DNA from: Latrodectus hesperus
Lineage: Eukaryota > Arthropoda > Arachnida > Araneae > Theridiidae
Length of the DNA stretch: 64,000 bases
NCBI GenBank assembly: GCA_037975125.1
Contig: CM075854.1
Span: 67,655,761 to 67,719,760 of the forward strand
Direction: 5' to 3'
Each line of letters begins with the position of its first letter. Position 1 is the first letter of the stretch. The translations under genes were made by a program, and so were the position numbers. Shown here piece after piece: positions 24,366-40,262 of the stretch. The notes beneath the pieces are model-generated. The model was not told the DNA's origin. It made no database searches and saw only the letters and a list, made by a program, of their open reading frames with translations.

Positions 24366-27300
24366 TAGTTAAGAAGAGATGTTTAAATTAATCATTAGAA
24401 AAAAGTAAGTTGGGTTCAAAAAGAAAAGAAAAACTTAATCAGTGTAGTAAAAATATTTACAAATTATGTTGTATCTTTCTATACTATATAACTGCTTTCA
24501 CATTCATTGCACTGCTAAAAAGTCTTGTATTATTTTTATATGTAGTCTGTTCTTTGATTCTCGATTTGCTATTATTATTAATTACATCTTCTTTCATTAC
24601 TAAAAAATAACCTTCCTTGCATAATGCATTAGAACATTTTCTATCTCCTTCACAATGCATTTGCAAAGATTTCAGATTTCATTCTTAAATATTATGTTTT
24701 TTCATAATTATAAAATATAATGTGGAAATATTTCTTTGTACTTATATTGAATATTTTAGTCTACACTTTTTTACAATATTTTATGCATTATCACCAATTT
24801 TGCCTTTTATATTTATTCAAAATATTATTTTCGTTGAAAAATTACTGTAAAAGTAAAATTAAGTGATGAAGCCTATTTATAAAAAACCTTTTTGAAAAAT
24901 TTAATTCTTTTATATTAAACTAAAGCTTTATATTAAAAATAATGGGAAAAGTTTTTCTTATCTTCATTTATTGTTCAGTTAAAATTGTTATAAAAGTAAA
25001 ATGCATTGTTTTAACATTACAAACGATTATCGCTATTTATGTATTTTTATTTATTTTAGGAATCTTTATAAACTAAGTTGACTTATGGGCTTTGTCTTTA
25101 TTTTTATTTTTTGTTAATAGTTTCTAAGTCAGTCTAGCAGCTACAATTATAAAGTGGTTTCTTAACTTCTACAGATATCCATACCCATGACGAAAAATGA
25201 AACTATGAACTATTGAACTGGAGAAATATTGTCCATTTATCTAACAACTCAGTATTTTAAAGTTTGAACATTAAATTCTATATTGTAATAACTGATCAGT
25301 CTAATTAAATTTTATTGTTATTAATTTAGAAATGATGTGAATGTTTCAAACTTAATAATTACTTTGATTAATATAAATAACTTTTTAATAGTTAATTGAA
25401 ATTGTTAATTTCATTTTTAATTTGATATTATTTAATTTAAATTTTGTAATTTCCTACATTACTTAAAGATTTTCTATTTTTTAAATTAGAAGGATTTGAT
25501 ATAAATAGAAATTATTTATAAAATTATTCTTTGATACATCATAACTATAAAAATATATCAAATTTCCAGATTTATATACATCAAAGTTTCTAGATTTATT
25601 TTAGTTTGACAGCCATACTCAATTTCTTTAGTAAACATGTTTTGCATGTACTTAGTTTAGTTATGAAGAAATAACATGAAAGTTTTTTATGTAGTAAATA
25701 GAAATTATAGAAATAATTATTTCGTAAAAAATTGTATGGATACATTGTTAAATTTAGTAAGAATCATATAAGAAAATCAAAAATAAGTTGGATACTATGT
25801 TTTCAATAAAAGCCAATTCACTACTTTTACCTTTGATTAATTATTTGATGTTGTTTGGTGACAAGTGCAAAGAGAGAGGAAAAGAGAGAGAGACAGAGAG
25901 AGATGGTAATAAAAGACAAGCTATATGGGACCAAGGCATGGAGCTCTACCATGGCCACATCTTCAACTTTTGATCTGAAAGATAATGATGACACATTTTA
26001 GATTCATTTTCTGAATTATGCTTATGAAGACTTTTAAATTTTGACAAAAACTTATATACTTTTAATAAATAATTTACTCATTTTCATGTTTAGTAAAACT
26101 GAAGTATAATCATAACTAACGATGAACATATGAATTACATTGCCTTTGAGTTGTTGAAGAATTACCTAATGAAAGCAAAAATGACAATGAAAATGATATA
26201 GAAGGACCTAGACTGTACCAATTGTTTAATGTGTTAAATTCTGTTATTATCAAATGCCTTGTAATTTTGAAGCATAGTCTACTAACAAGTGTCTTACCTT
26301 AGATTTGAACATTTTATTCATGTTATACCAACAAAAAGATATTAGAAAGGATATATATAATAAATATAATGCCCCCTCTAAAACGCCAATCTTTGGTGTA
26401 GTGAAGGAAGGGCAAACAAGATTATATAATCCCTCTACCAATCATACTTCCACAGCCCTAATTTGCAAGTAGCACTGTATATGAGTAGGTGATCATACTG
26501 GCAATTATTGACTCAGACCAGTAATGTGTGACTTTGGTGTTCTTATTGGAAGCAACATTAAGTTATAGTACTGCTTTGGGGTTTTACTTCATTGAGAATT
26601 ATTTGATTTTCAGAGTATTATATATTTTTTTCTAAAATGAGGTAGTATTTGAATATACAAATGTGATGTATTTTTCACCACTGGAAATTTTGAACTGGCT
26701 TAAAGTGCTCATTGATTCAATTTGTAATTTAAAAGTTATTTTCTTGTAGTATATATCTGATAAGTAAATTTTGCGTAAAATCTTGTTTTAATTCTGCAGA
26801 AATAATTGTTTTCAATATTGAAATTCCTGTTATTATTTTGATTCCTTGCATTTGAAGAAAATTTCTTACGTTAATAACTTAATATTTGTCACAAACTTGT
26901 TATCACTAAATCTTCAAATACTTTTCTAAGGTACATTAAAATTTCTGACTGTATTATTAGGAGACAAGTTAATTCATTTCCCTGGAGTTATTGTTTTATT
27001 GAATCCATATGAAATTATAACAAGCTAGAAACAATCAACTTAATGCTTAACACTTTCAGAATGTAGCTAATAATGGGTTAAAGAATATACATTTGTATAA
27101 AATTTTCATAACCATTAAGACAATAATATAAAAGTAAATTAGAAACTTCAAATATTTTCAAGATGAAACGTGCATCACTTGCTTGTTAAAAGTCTGCACT
27201 CTGTGCAGTGAAGAATTAAACTTTTTCCTGCTTCTCTGTTACAAGTTTGTTCCTGAAGTCCTTTGTTAATTGTAAGTGGTGCTTTTTCAGGATTCTTTTC

Positions 27301-28173
27301 CTGTGACTTCTCATGGATAAGAATTCTATCTTTGACATTGTTCCGAAGTTAAATTTAGTAATAAATCTTTAAAATTTTTCTTATGAATTCCAATTTCTTT
27401 AATACATGTTATGGAAGGGAAATACTTTATTTTAATGCAGTTCTTCTCATAAGCTTTCATTTATTAAATTGTAAGTACATTCAATTATATATATTTTGAC
27501 ATACAAATAAAACCAACTATAAAATTGTTCAAATTCTTTATCATTTGATTATTCTGTGCTTTATTTTTTTATACAAAATTTATTTCGCTTATTTATTAAA
27601 TTTATTATGCTTTATTTATTTATAATAATTTGAGACATTTTTTCAATTTTTAAGCAATGTTTCTCTGCATAAGAAAAAAAATTAATAATATCTGTATGTA
27701 TTCGTTTTTAAAGGTATTGATTTGCCGATTTATTCATGATTGTAAATATGTTTATGTTTAAAAAGTATTTCATGTAATTAAACTAATGTTTAAATAGGTA
27801 AATAATTGGAAATCAAAGAATTAAAGTTCGCTTGATATAACTTTGAAAAGAATATGAAATTTTCTAATCAATTCTCAGAAGCGAATTCCATTTGAAATTC
27901 TACATTTTTATAAATTAAAAATGAACTTTATTTCAGCATGTCTTAAAAAGAGGGACTTTAAAAATTCCTGTTAAAAGTTTTTCGTTCATTTTATGTAAAT
28001 CTATTTTTCTAATCAAACTGTTTTTTCCCGTATTAGAAAACCATAGAGGTATAATATTATGTTTAATATCTTTTGTTTTATAATTATTTTAAACTAGAGT
28101 TTTCCTTTCAGATTTGTGCTTCTAAAAAGCTTACTTGAATTTCATTTTATTCACTTCAATTTAAAAACTGGTG
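24366..28173. other. Intergenic or intronic, no gene seen
   Basis: AT-rich. Patches of more balanced sequence at 25905-25975, 26370-26560 and 27170-27350 were read in six frames without a recognisable protein. There is a GA-rich tract at 25870-25903. Confidence 0.45.
25870..25903. repeat. GA-rich simple repeat
   Basis: AAGAGAGAGGAAAAGAGAG and further GA units, imperfect. Confidence 0.85.
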
Positions 28174-28425
28174 CTCATTTTGTGTCAATACTCTTTGCAG
28201 TTTTCCCAAAAATCAATTAGTTAAATGTCACAAACAGCCTAAAATTCAGTTTTTGTGTTAATTTTCTCTATTTACAGTTCTGATAACTGTTTGTGAAGGG
28301 AATATCCTAATAATGATTGACTTCAAATACATCATTTGTAAAAATTTATACTCATTCTATTTCAATACTTTTGACAGTTTTCTCAAAAATCAATTAGCTA
28401 AATGTCACAAACTGCCTAAAAATCA
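28174..28425. repeat. Two diverged direct repeats of about 75 bp, 177 bp apart
   Basis: Copy 1 (28174-28250) and copy 2 (28351-28425) share CAAAAATCAATTAG, AAATGTCACAAAC and GCCTAAAA in the same order and spacing. This looks like an old tandem duplication with a unit of about 177 bp; the remaining part of the unit has diverged more. Confidence 0.7.
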
Positions 28426-30410
28426 TTTTATTTAATTAATGACACTGATTTTTTATTTCAAGAATAATTGATAGAAATTGATAGCTGTATTGCAGATCTC
28501 CCATCTTTAATCATAATTGCTCATAGTTTTTGCTTCTTATGATATTTGTTAATGAAATGTTTCATTTTAAAACTTAATTTTTATATAATCATAAATTGTT
28601 AAGTTAGCTCTGAAAACAACCGAATATAACAAAAGAAATAAAAAGAACTAATGACTAACTCATGCATAGGAACTATGGTATGTACCAATAATTGTCAATT
28701 TTTTTGCCTCAAACTTTTCTTGCTATTGTTACTTTGACTGAGAAACCCCAAGGACTTAACATTTAAATTTTAATTTTTCAATTATTATAATAAAAATCTA
28801 ATTAATTACACAAATAGTTATTAACAAATAATATGCATAATTTCATAAATAAAAGAAATGTATCAAATACTTTTACAAAAACTGCTTTTTTATCAATATG
28901 AACATAGAAATAAATTAAACTAATGTGTTCATGAGAAAGAAAGTATTACAACCTCATTTAAAAATTTTACAATTTTGTATTTAAATTATAATGCATTATT
29001 TAATCATTTACATGCTTATGTTAAAATATGTAAGAAAGAACAGTCTTTTTCACAGAAGTAGGTAATTTTTACAAGTACAAAATGTCTATAACTTTTTTAT
29101 ATAATATTAAATATAAATTTATTAGTGAACCTAAATGCACATACATTAATAAATGATTTATTCTTTAGTACTTTTAATTGACATCTGTGTAAACTTCTAT
29201 TAGTTGCAATATTGCAAGTCATTTTTTGATTATTACCCAAAATGTGCATCTCACCAAACACCCAAATATGCCTCATCACACCTAAAATGTACCTCTAATC
29301 AAATTATTTCATTTTAAAATTGGAAAATATACATGGAAACTGATTTTCAGGTTTTCTATTGTTATATAAGCAATCATCCTTAAAATATCTATTCTGTGTT
29401 AGGATTTAATTCTGTTTATATTTGGTTATTTCCCTTCATATTTTAAGTAGATTCTAGAAATGACATTTTTTCATGCTTAATGTGATTCTATTTGGTCTTG
29501 TATTGTGGCATGTTTTATAATAGTTATTTATTGCTTGAACTTATGAAGGTTTTGATATCCTTGTTATTACTAGCTACAATTCAATAATAACTGATCATTA
29601 TTAACATGCTAGATTTTAATCAGATTGAAAACTATTTGGATAATTTATATATTGTCTTTCATATATATGTAATACTAATGGAAAAGTTCCCATTCTCAAC
29701 TAAAATTGTCCCATTGTTTTACATAGTAGATATCAACATAAAATTTCACATCCTATTATGTTACAAAAATATTCAAACTCCAAAGTGGATTGTAACATTT
29801 TATTAACCATGCGATTGAAGTTATTTGTGATTTATTATAAATATGCCCAAGTGTACTAGTTATTTTAATGAAGACTAGATTATGTTGAACTCATAGCATA
29901 GTTTAATGACTTGCAATAACTTGATAGATTATACTATTTTAACTAGAGAAAATTTTTTAGTTCGAGTGCTTAGTTGTATTAAATAGTTTTTATGATTGCA
30001 TTTATTTAGATAGCTTTCATATGAATTGGAAATATTATACAAGAATATATGTCGAGATTTTTAACTAAGATCTAATTTAGAATCAACTTACCCGCGCGCG
30101 CATAATATGCCGTACTATGTATTGTACGCTGAAAATCTACTTCTTCACGTAACAAAGGATCATAACTCGAACTTTATTCTAATAAAAGATAACAATTACG
30201 ATTTCAGTTATGTGACAATGAGAAAAACTTGATCTGGTACAGAAAAATATAATTTGTATATTATTCCTCATTTTTTTTGAATATCTACTAACGTATCTCT
30301 AAACCTTGTACAAACCTGTAGTTCTAGAATATATCTTTCATGAGTAAGTGATTTTTAAGAATACAATTGTAAAACAAAATGAAGTAGTTTATTCGGGAAG
30401 AGGTCGGAAC

Positions 30411-30412
<2 letters not shown>

Positions 30413-30482
<70 letters not shown>
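30413..30482. repeat. (TA)n microsatellite, about 70 bp
   Basis: Uninterrupted TA dinucleotides. Confidence 0.97.
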
Positions 30483-30485
<3 letters not shown>

Positions 30486-30938
30486 TGAATTTTCATCATG
30501 CTATTAAATAATTGTTTGCAATAGAAATTGTGAAATAATCTTCTATGAATTTGCACAATATTTTTCCAGACAATAACCAAAAATTTTAGCATGAAATATA
30601 TCGGGTTATTATTGTATTTCTTATTTATACTCCTTGATCAAAAGCAGTTGGACATCTTCGATTTTAGATATTTTTATTGATTACCCAAACGATAGTTGAA
30701 AGAATTTAATAGGAAATCCGAAAGTGTAAAGAGCATGTTTGATTCCTTATTCTTCTACAAAAACTACAAAGAAAAATTTACACTTACGCCGTATCATTGA
30801 AAGATTAAATTAATTTGTAGTGGTGATAAAAAAAATTGAGAGAGAGAGATGAATGGACTATTAAGTCTGTATGAAGTATTGTCTTTGAATAGAATTCTTA
30901 GTTATCTTTTTTTTTTAATTTCAAAAAGTTTTCTCTTC

Positions 30939-30940
<2 letters not shown>

Positions 30941-31014
<74 letters not shown>
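30941..31014. repeat. (TA)n microsatellite, about 74 bp
   Basis: Uninterrupted TA dinucleotides, about 460 bp from the previous array. Confidence 0.97.
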
Positions 31015-31015
<1 letters not shown>

Positions 31016-34000
31016 GCAGAAATTGCGTTGTAATATGGTCATAAAATGTGTATGAAATATCTATCTAATATATATGAAATATCTATTTAATATGTAAATT
31101 TTTATCATTATTTTGTAATGAATAATATATACACTCAATCATCAAAAATATGGAAAATTCAAAAAGACTAAAAATTTTTCGGATCTTTTTTGTCACTTAT
31201 ACAACTGTGGATGATAAAAGATTATCCGCAAATTTGAGTTTTTAAAAGTATAGGTCATAGAATAGGTTGACTAAATTGCCAAAATTTTAACTTATAATAA
31301 AAAGACATGCTTTTTATCGTCAAAACTATCTTAACTGGAATTCTAACGAGCCAAAATATTTATGATGGGGTAAAAGATTGATCTTCACCTCTAGACGCAG
31401 TCTGTTTATATTTCGCAATTTACAGAGGATATTCTGATTTTTAGTAAGCACTTCATTTTCTATACTTATCACGTCATTTCCGTTATAAGTAAAGAAAACT
31501 AATAACTGATCCTGCATATCATAAATACATAAGATTTATGCTCTTTTCTTTCCACCGTATTTTTTTCCTGATTTCATCATATTATAAATCAAAATCTATT
31601 TTTAGCAAACACAAATAGTTTTTAAATTAAGAACCTAAATTATCATAATTTATTTATTTGTGTGAAGCAATGAATATTTAAACTGTACTCATTAATAAGT
31701 TTTAAGGAGAACACCAATGATATTTAACATAAAAGTATACAAGTGGGGAGCTGAATTCACGTTTCGATTCAGTTTACAATCGGGCTACAATCAACTGCCT
31801 CAATGAAAGCAGCATTCTTTCTCTATCAATTATTTCATTCAGCATTTTCAATCTTTTGCATTTATTAAATAATGCATAAAATCTCATTAGTACGATGTAC
31901 AGATGTGTTTATACATAGTGCATACATAGATAGATTTATCTTTGATTTTTTAGTTATACTAATATTTACTTGTAGTGGATGCGAACTGGGAAATAACTTG
32001 ATGAGTGGAGCTTAATAATTTGTGGATATTAGAAAGTTATCTGCTGAATACATTGAATATCATATTTTTATTTGGTTTCTTATATGAATATTCCAAATTA
32101 CAACTCTGAGCCAGGTACCGGAAAGCATGTTGGTGGTTGCTCTCTCCGAACTGCAGAAAAGTCAAAGGTATGACAAAAGATCCTTTTCACTTTATCTGGG
32201 GATGTGGATCTATCTGTTGAAAGTAACAGTTGCGAATCTTAGCCCATCATAAGCTTCATAAAATTTTCAAAATAGGATTGATGGTATTTAATGTTTGAGT
32301 TTGTTTCTCTGTTTTAATATTTTTTAAATCTTCTTTAAGAAAATTTCCTTCCCACTTATCAGCTAATAATTAAAAAGTCATTTACTCTCCCCGAAGAATC
32401 ATACACAACACTTGAAAACTCTCTAAAAACTGTACATTGTAAAATGTGTTAAAAATCATCTAGGTAAGAAAATTAATTTATTTGAATAAAAAATTACAGC
32501 AAATTAATTGTAGTTTATAATGAAAGGGAAAATGACTTAAAAATATTAATTTTAAAATTCTATACTGATAAAGTGATTAATTTTCTAAAAACAGGTTCCT
32601 TACTATTTACTCGCGTCAAAAGTGAAATCTCAATCATTAAAATTATATCAAAAATGAATGCATCTGACCATATAAAGTCACTGAATGGTTTTAAATAAGT
32701 ATTTATTAATTAATAATTGCTATTAAATATAAACAAAAAATATATATTATTAATTTATCCCTCATATAGGCTCCCAGACAAAGTGCCAAACTTCGGTTGA
32801 GGCTATTAATAATTTTTTGATTTAATAGTTGCCAGATTAAGTTCACTGCAGCTCATAACACTTCACACTTAACTGGAGAGGGGTCAGGGGAGTTGTCAGT
32901 CTGAGTATTTCTGTCATCTGTTCAATCATTTTAGCTAATTACATTTTAGTATGCGCCAAGCAATCATAAAACATTTTCTTTTAATTACCCGAAGTTACTT
33001 AAAAATAAATTATTTAGGTAAAAATAAAAGACAAAAAAATCTCTTTCTATTGAAATAAAAACTGAAACATTATGTATAACGTTTAAGTGTTAACGTCAAA
33101 TATTCAATTTCATTTACCTTCTTAGGACATTCGTCATTAAAATTGAATCATATACCCTTGCAATAAATGGTAGTGAACAAAATTCTGTCTGTGTGTATGA
33201 AAATTTGCATGACAAAATAATATTTGCGTTTTAAAATAATTAAACTCTGTTATCTTTGATAAAATCCTCGTGCTATTTGCTTGGAATAAAAACTTTTCAT
33301 ACTTAGCATTTTTACATATAAATAACAAAATTATAAAAATGTCATTCTAGTTCTTCTCTTTCTGTCTGAGTAAAAAGCAATGCATTTTTAAAAGTAAAGT
33401 AAGCATTCTACTATGACTAGTTACTTAAAAGATAATTAAATATTTTTTTAATACCCCTGGACCAAAAAAGAAATTAATAGAAAAATAGCAAACACCTCAT
33501 TATTAAAATAAAATACTTTTTTGGTAATTTTTCAAAATAAGATACTATATTATTAGATTAAATTGCCGTATCTGAACATAAATATTAATGGCGCATTAAG
33601 CAAAGGAATATAAATTACGATATTTTTTGTTTATTGATTACATGTCGAGTTTAAAGGAAAGCACTAACATATTTCACAAATAAATTGCACTGCAAATTTT
33701 TTATTGAGAACATGTTTTCTATTCAATTAATTATTCATTAATAGCAGTGCAATAATTTCTAAAACTTCAAATATAATGGTCACAATATTTTTCAGTTCTA
33801 CAAAAAATAATAATTGCCGTGACTATGGAAATTTAGTCTTAATAAAAAAATTATGTAAATATTTTTATTTTTTAGGATCATTCTGACAAAAAGTTATTCA
33901 CCAGAATTATGCAAAGTAATTTAAATTCATTACTCCAAGAAAGAAAATAATTTATTGAGAATATGAGAATCTGTAAATTCTAATATTTATAATAAGATAA

Positions 34001-35679
34001 TTCCCCGAATTATTTGCTAAAAGACACTCAATAAATTACTGATTTTTAACAAATACTTGTGGATTGTTCAAAAGAATTTAAGAAAGTGAAATATTTATTT
34101 AAATAGTAGTATTTATAAACTTTTAATTAAGCATTTATTTATGTATATATATAACACGAAATAATCATATTCATAACAAATAATATGACATTCATTTATA
34201 ACATTTATTTATAAATCTTTGGAAGCTTAGTTAAAATGCTTTCAAAATACTATTTACAGAACAGAATGTAATGAAAATAAAAGAAAATATCCAACGCAAA
34301 TCTTGAATACCCAATTTGTTACAAATCGTGAGCTTTTTCGGTCTTACTTTCTCTCTACTGACCATCCGTTACGAGTGCCTATTTACTTTCACGCTTTCAC
34401 AAAAGAAACCCCATTCCCCTATTCAGTAACCCTTATTTTTAGTATTCCTAAAAACCAGCTGGTTGCTCATTTTCATAGTTTTATTTTTAAAAACCTTACA
34501 ACTGTTATTCGTTCAAATAATGAAGAAAAAAGCCGTAAATCAAATTTATGTTTAAAAATGTCATGATTAAACATAAAAGTATAATGTACAAATATTTTGT
34601 TGATAGGTATATTTCGAAAACATTTTATAATCATAACGATAATGTACAAACATTTTTTCTCAATAATGGAATATTTACGTGATTGTTAATATTATTGAAT
34701 ACCATTACCATGAAATTAGAATTTGAAACCCCTAAAACACTTAAGAAATTTATGAGCTAATTATATCAACATGTGGGGAGTTTAAAAAGAAATATTTCTC
34801 ATTTTACAGTTATAGCTTATATTGTAACTACTAAGGATTCTTTCTGGCGAATAGAATATTCATCTTATCGTTAGCAATTTAGGATCATGCTAAGTATACT
34901 TAAGGTGCAAATATTTGAAGTCATAGACATTTTAAAGGGACAAATTGTGAGGCGTTTCTAGTTTTATCATTTACAATAGAAGCCGTTAATGTTGTGGACA
35001 CTCAGGTATCAAAAATGTTAACTATTTACAAAAATATAAATAAATATTGAAAGCACAATTCCATACCAAGAATGAGCATTTAATTTTGAAATGTATACAA
35101 AATTAATTGTATTTCAATAACAATAATATTCCCAGAAAAAATTTCAAACATGAATTTTATATCTATTTTTTTCCATTCTCAAAGACTGATAAATGATTCA
35201 TCAAAAAATGGGACAAATTCTTTTAATGGTCATCAACGAATGTGATAAAATATAAACAGAGTGCAATATTCATTTAGGGATTCAGCGTAGATCAAAAAGA
35301 CATTTGTTTTAAAAATTATTTCTTCATAAATAAACAAGTTGTGGAACTACGTTTTGAAAATATTTTGTTAAATTTATTGATATTATAAGATTTATATTCT
35401 TCATTTATTATTCTGTTTCTTAAAACCATTCGATATACTAATGATTGAACAGAATATTATTAATACTAGGTTCTCCAGCATTATTTTACTATAACAGTTC
35501 TTTGCTGTAACACTCTTTTAATGTCGAAAGTGTCTCTAAATGTGTGTCTCATAACTAAACTAAAAAGCTTGATTCTTATTCTGGTCACCATTGTTTACCT
35601 ATACTTTTTTTAAGTTTTCTTACTACGTTAAATTATTAAAGTAATTTATATTTTATGGTAACTGTACTTATGCATTGGA

Positions 35680-36110
35680 TTTGTCTGACATTGGACACCT
35701 CTGCTGAAAAGCATTTTGTACCAAGTTCACCAAACCAATTAATCCTAGTTCCACTTTTTGGTGTAACCTACTTTGTTAATAATATCTGACAATCACTCAA
35801 TGGAGCTCAGAACTGCCTACATCGAATAAAGGCAAGAACATCACACTCATATATAATAGGTTGTGCTGATTCCACATCCTTGTTTCATTCGTGCATTTTA
35901 TAGAGCATATTGAAAACAAAGCTCATTAATACAAGATTCTATTTATTGATTTTTCAGGAATCTTAAATCCCTTTTAATATTTTGACATTATCATAAGCTT
36001 CCAAGCGAGGAAAATTTGAAATGCTTTTTTCTGTAATTTCTGCGTATCAAATTTTAGGGGACTTATTCTTGTTAAAACATTGCCACGCGACGCTTGCTAA
36101 ATCCATGATC
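35680..36110 (-). mobile_element. Strongly decayed LINE tail, same family as 37.2 kb
   Basis: Minus-strand reading shows a broken Cys-His tail: SICSIKC, then IIYECDVLAFIRC, matching CRKCHKQDETA and IIYECEALALPR in the plus-strand copy at 37.5 kb. Beyond the coding part, the segment GTACAAAATGCT...AGCAGAGGTGTCCAAT (minus strand, about 35725-35690) matches GTACAAAATGCT...AGCAGAGGTGCCCAAT at 37718-37750. That shared 3' untranslated sequence ties the two copies together. Many frameshifts and stops are present. The upstream boundary is approximate. Confidence 0.6.
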
Positions 36111-37180
36111 TGCATATTTGAGCATTTATAGAGGTGATTATAAAATAAATGGAAACTGTTATCAATACCCAGGTATTTATGAAGAAACTTTATATATATG
36201 ACATCCTCCTATGATTTGGTAGGGCCTTGTTTGTGGGAAAATAACTCATGTATTCAATTTTTCCTTATCCACTAATGTAGAAACTCAAAGACTGGTCAAA
36301 GTCATATGTGAAGCTAGTTTTCTAAGCTCAAAGTAAAAGCTACTTTTTTATCGCTATTCTGTTTGATAAAAAAACTAAGAGTTTTTTTAATTGAAATTAT
36401 ATTTTTATATATTTAAATTTTCTTTATTCAAAACTAATATTCTATACTTAGAAAAATGAGGTTTTTAAGGTAAATGAAGGGATAAATGTGAACATTTATT
36501 GCTAACTCTATACTAATTAGTTGAAAGTTATTTGCTGAAAACACACCAATTCATTTATTTTTTATCTGAAGTCAGGTTTTCGTAAAGCGGTTTTTAAAAA
36601 GTATTTTTTTGGATTAAAGACGCAAAGTTTTGGATATATTCATACAGTTTGTTGTAAAATTTTATTACTTCTCCTTAAGAAGATTAATTAGAAAGGAATT
36701 TAAGAAAAGCGCTTAAAAACATTTTTAACTAAGTTCGTTTTTCAGTATTTTCTAAATTAAAAGGTCAAATGCCTTTTTAATTTGGTAAAAAAGTTACAAA
36801 TTTTGCTTAAAATAATTGATAAATCTATTTGAAACCTGATTTGTCTAGTTAAAACTGATTGTGGCACAGGAGATTTGTCTTAAAAATAGCTTTGTTTAGT
36901 CAAAACGATTGTCAATTGATTTTTGGCTTTTGCTTGTAGTTTGCTTTCATATTAGATTGCTTCAAATCGAGTTTTTGAGTAAAATCTTATTTTTAATGAT
37001 TGTCGTAGAAAGCAGATGTTCAAATGTTTTATTTTGCACATGTGTTATCCATTCTGTTAAATAAAACATCTAGTTTGTTCATGAAGTTCACATTTAATTA
37101 CTGAGGTAATTTTGATTAGCTCGATTTACAGCCAAAACCCATCGCCTCTAGATTTATAGTCAAAAGCAATCGTAAGACAT
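36111..37180. other. AT-rich spacer between two opposed LINE tails
   Basis: No gene or recognisable coding remnant. Part may be unrecognised 5' sequence of either LINE fragment. Confidence 0.4.
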
Positions 37181-37690
37181 TTGAATAGTCATCGCGTAAA
37201 ACATTCTGGGGAAACTTTTAACATTATACACGCGCACAGTATTCACGTGACACTTGGGTGGAAAACTGTAGAAATCCTTTTCATCCATACCGACGTTCTT
37301 AGATGGAAAAAACGGAAGATGTATGAAGCTTGGCTCAACACTCCTGGTCAAACCCACACTAAAAGTATGATCTGTGGATCATAAGCGAGGATTGCCTCTG
37401 AAATTCTAAGATGCTCTAGGCAGAAGATACGTTTAATCGTAGGTTACATAACTGGGCACTACTATTTCAGAAAACTCCATAAAATGGGACTGTTTCAGCA
37501 AGACCCTATCTGCAGGAAATGTCATAAGCAAGATGAAACTGCAAAGTATATCATTTACGAATGCGAAGCTCTTGCCCTCCCTAGATTAACTTCTTTAGGC
37601 ATCATCCATACTAGAGAGTTACACCTAGACTCCATTAAAGGGTTGTCGGTCTTTATTAATAAAGTGTGTGACCCGAGCAACTGGAACTAG
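37181..37690 (+). pseudogene. LINE ORF2 C-terminus, one internal stop
   Basis: One reading frame covers the region with a single TAA at 37382-37384. After the stop it reads ARIASEILRCSRQKIRLIVG, then YITGHYYFRKLHKMGLFQ, then CRKCHKQDETAKYIIYEC EALALPR. This is the standard ending of Jockey/R1-like LINE proteins: LSRxxLRxLVGxLTGH, then LHxMGL and a Cys-Cys-(His)-Cys cluster with EETAxHxLxxCEAL. The frame ends with TAG at 37688. The part before about 37300 is not recognisable and may be flanking DNA. It is inactive because the catalytic domains are missing. Confidence 0.75.
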
Positions 37691-37775
37691 GAAACATTGG
37701 GTTTGGAGTTAATAGTACAAAATGCTGATAAAAGCAGAGGTGCCCAATATAATAAAAACCCAACTCTAAGAAGAA
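37181..37775 (+). mobile_element. LINE 3' fragment (RNase H end, Cys-His tail)
   Basis: A plus-strand 5'-truncated non-LTR retrotransposon fragment. It includes the end of the protein and a 3' untranslated region with GTACAAAATGCT and AGCAGAGGTGCCC. It shares this tail with the minus-strand copy at 35680-36110. Confidence 0.75.
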
Positions 37776-40191
<2,416 letters not shown>

Positions 40192-40262
40192 TCACTTGGT
40201 CAGATTTGAACCGCGGATCTATGGTTTATTAGCATAATGTTTTATCGCTTCGCTACAAGAGC
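40192..40262 (-). tRNA. tRNA-Ile(AAU)-like pseudogene or SINE head
   Basis: On the minus strand 71 nt resemble a tRNA. The sequence GCTCTTG TA GCGAAGCGATAAAAC corresponds to the acceptor and D arm. TATGCTAATAAACC corresponds to the anticodon arm of tRNA-Ile (GTGCTAATAACG in animal tRNA-Ile-AAU). The B box is GGTTCAAATCT (40212-40202). The first four acceptor pairs next to the TA (CTTG with CAAG) are kept, the outer ones are lost, and the anticodon stem is poorly paired. It is therefore most likely a decayed tRNA gene or the tRNA-derived head of a SINE rather than a working tRNA. Confidence 0.5.

Larger units (their letters stand above)
28426..35679. other. Intergenic or intronic, no gene confirmed
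   Basis: AT-rich, about 7 kb, with two TA arrays listed separately. Less biased patches occur at 31740-31870, 32090-32180, 32770-32900 and 34300-34480. The patch at 32084 has a 28-codon frame (MNIPNYNSEPGTGKHVGG at its start) ending at an AAG|GTATGA donor-like site. None is recognised. Confidence 0.4.

Noticed and set aside
30089..30100. CCCGCGCGCGC as a possible CpG island
   Set aside because: Only about 11 bp long, with AT-rich flanks; a tiny CG repeat.
34303..34566. 87-residue open frame with more balanced composition
   Set aside because: Begins with a non-ATG codon and has no recognisable motif or splice signals. Kept only as a note in the regional entry.
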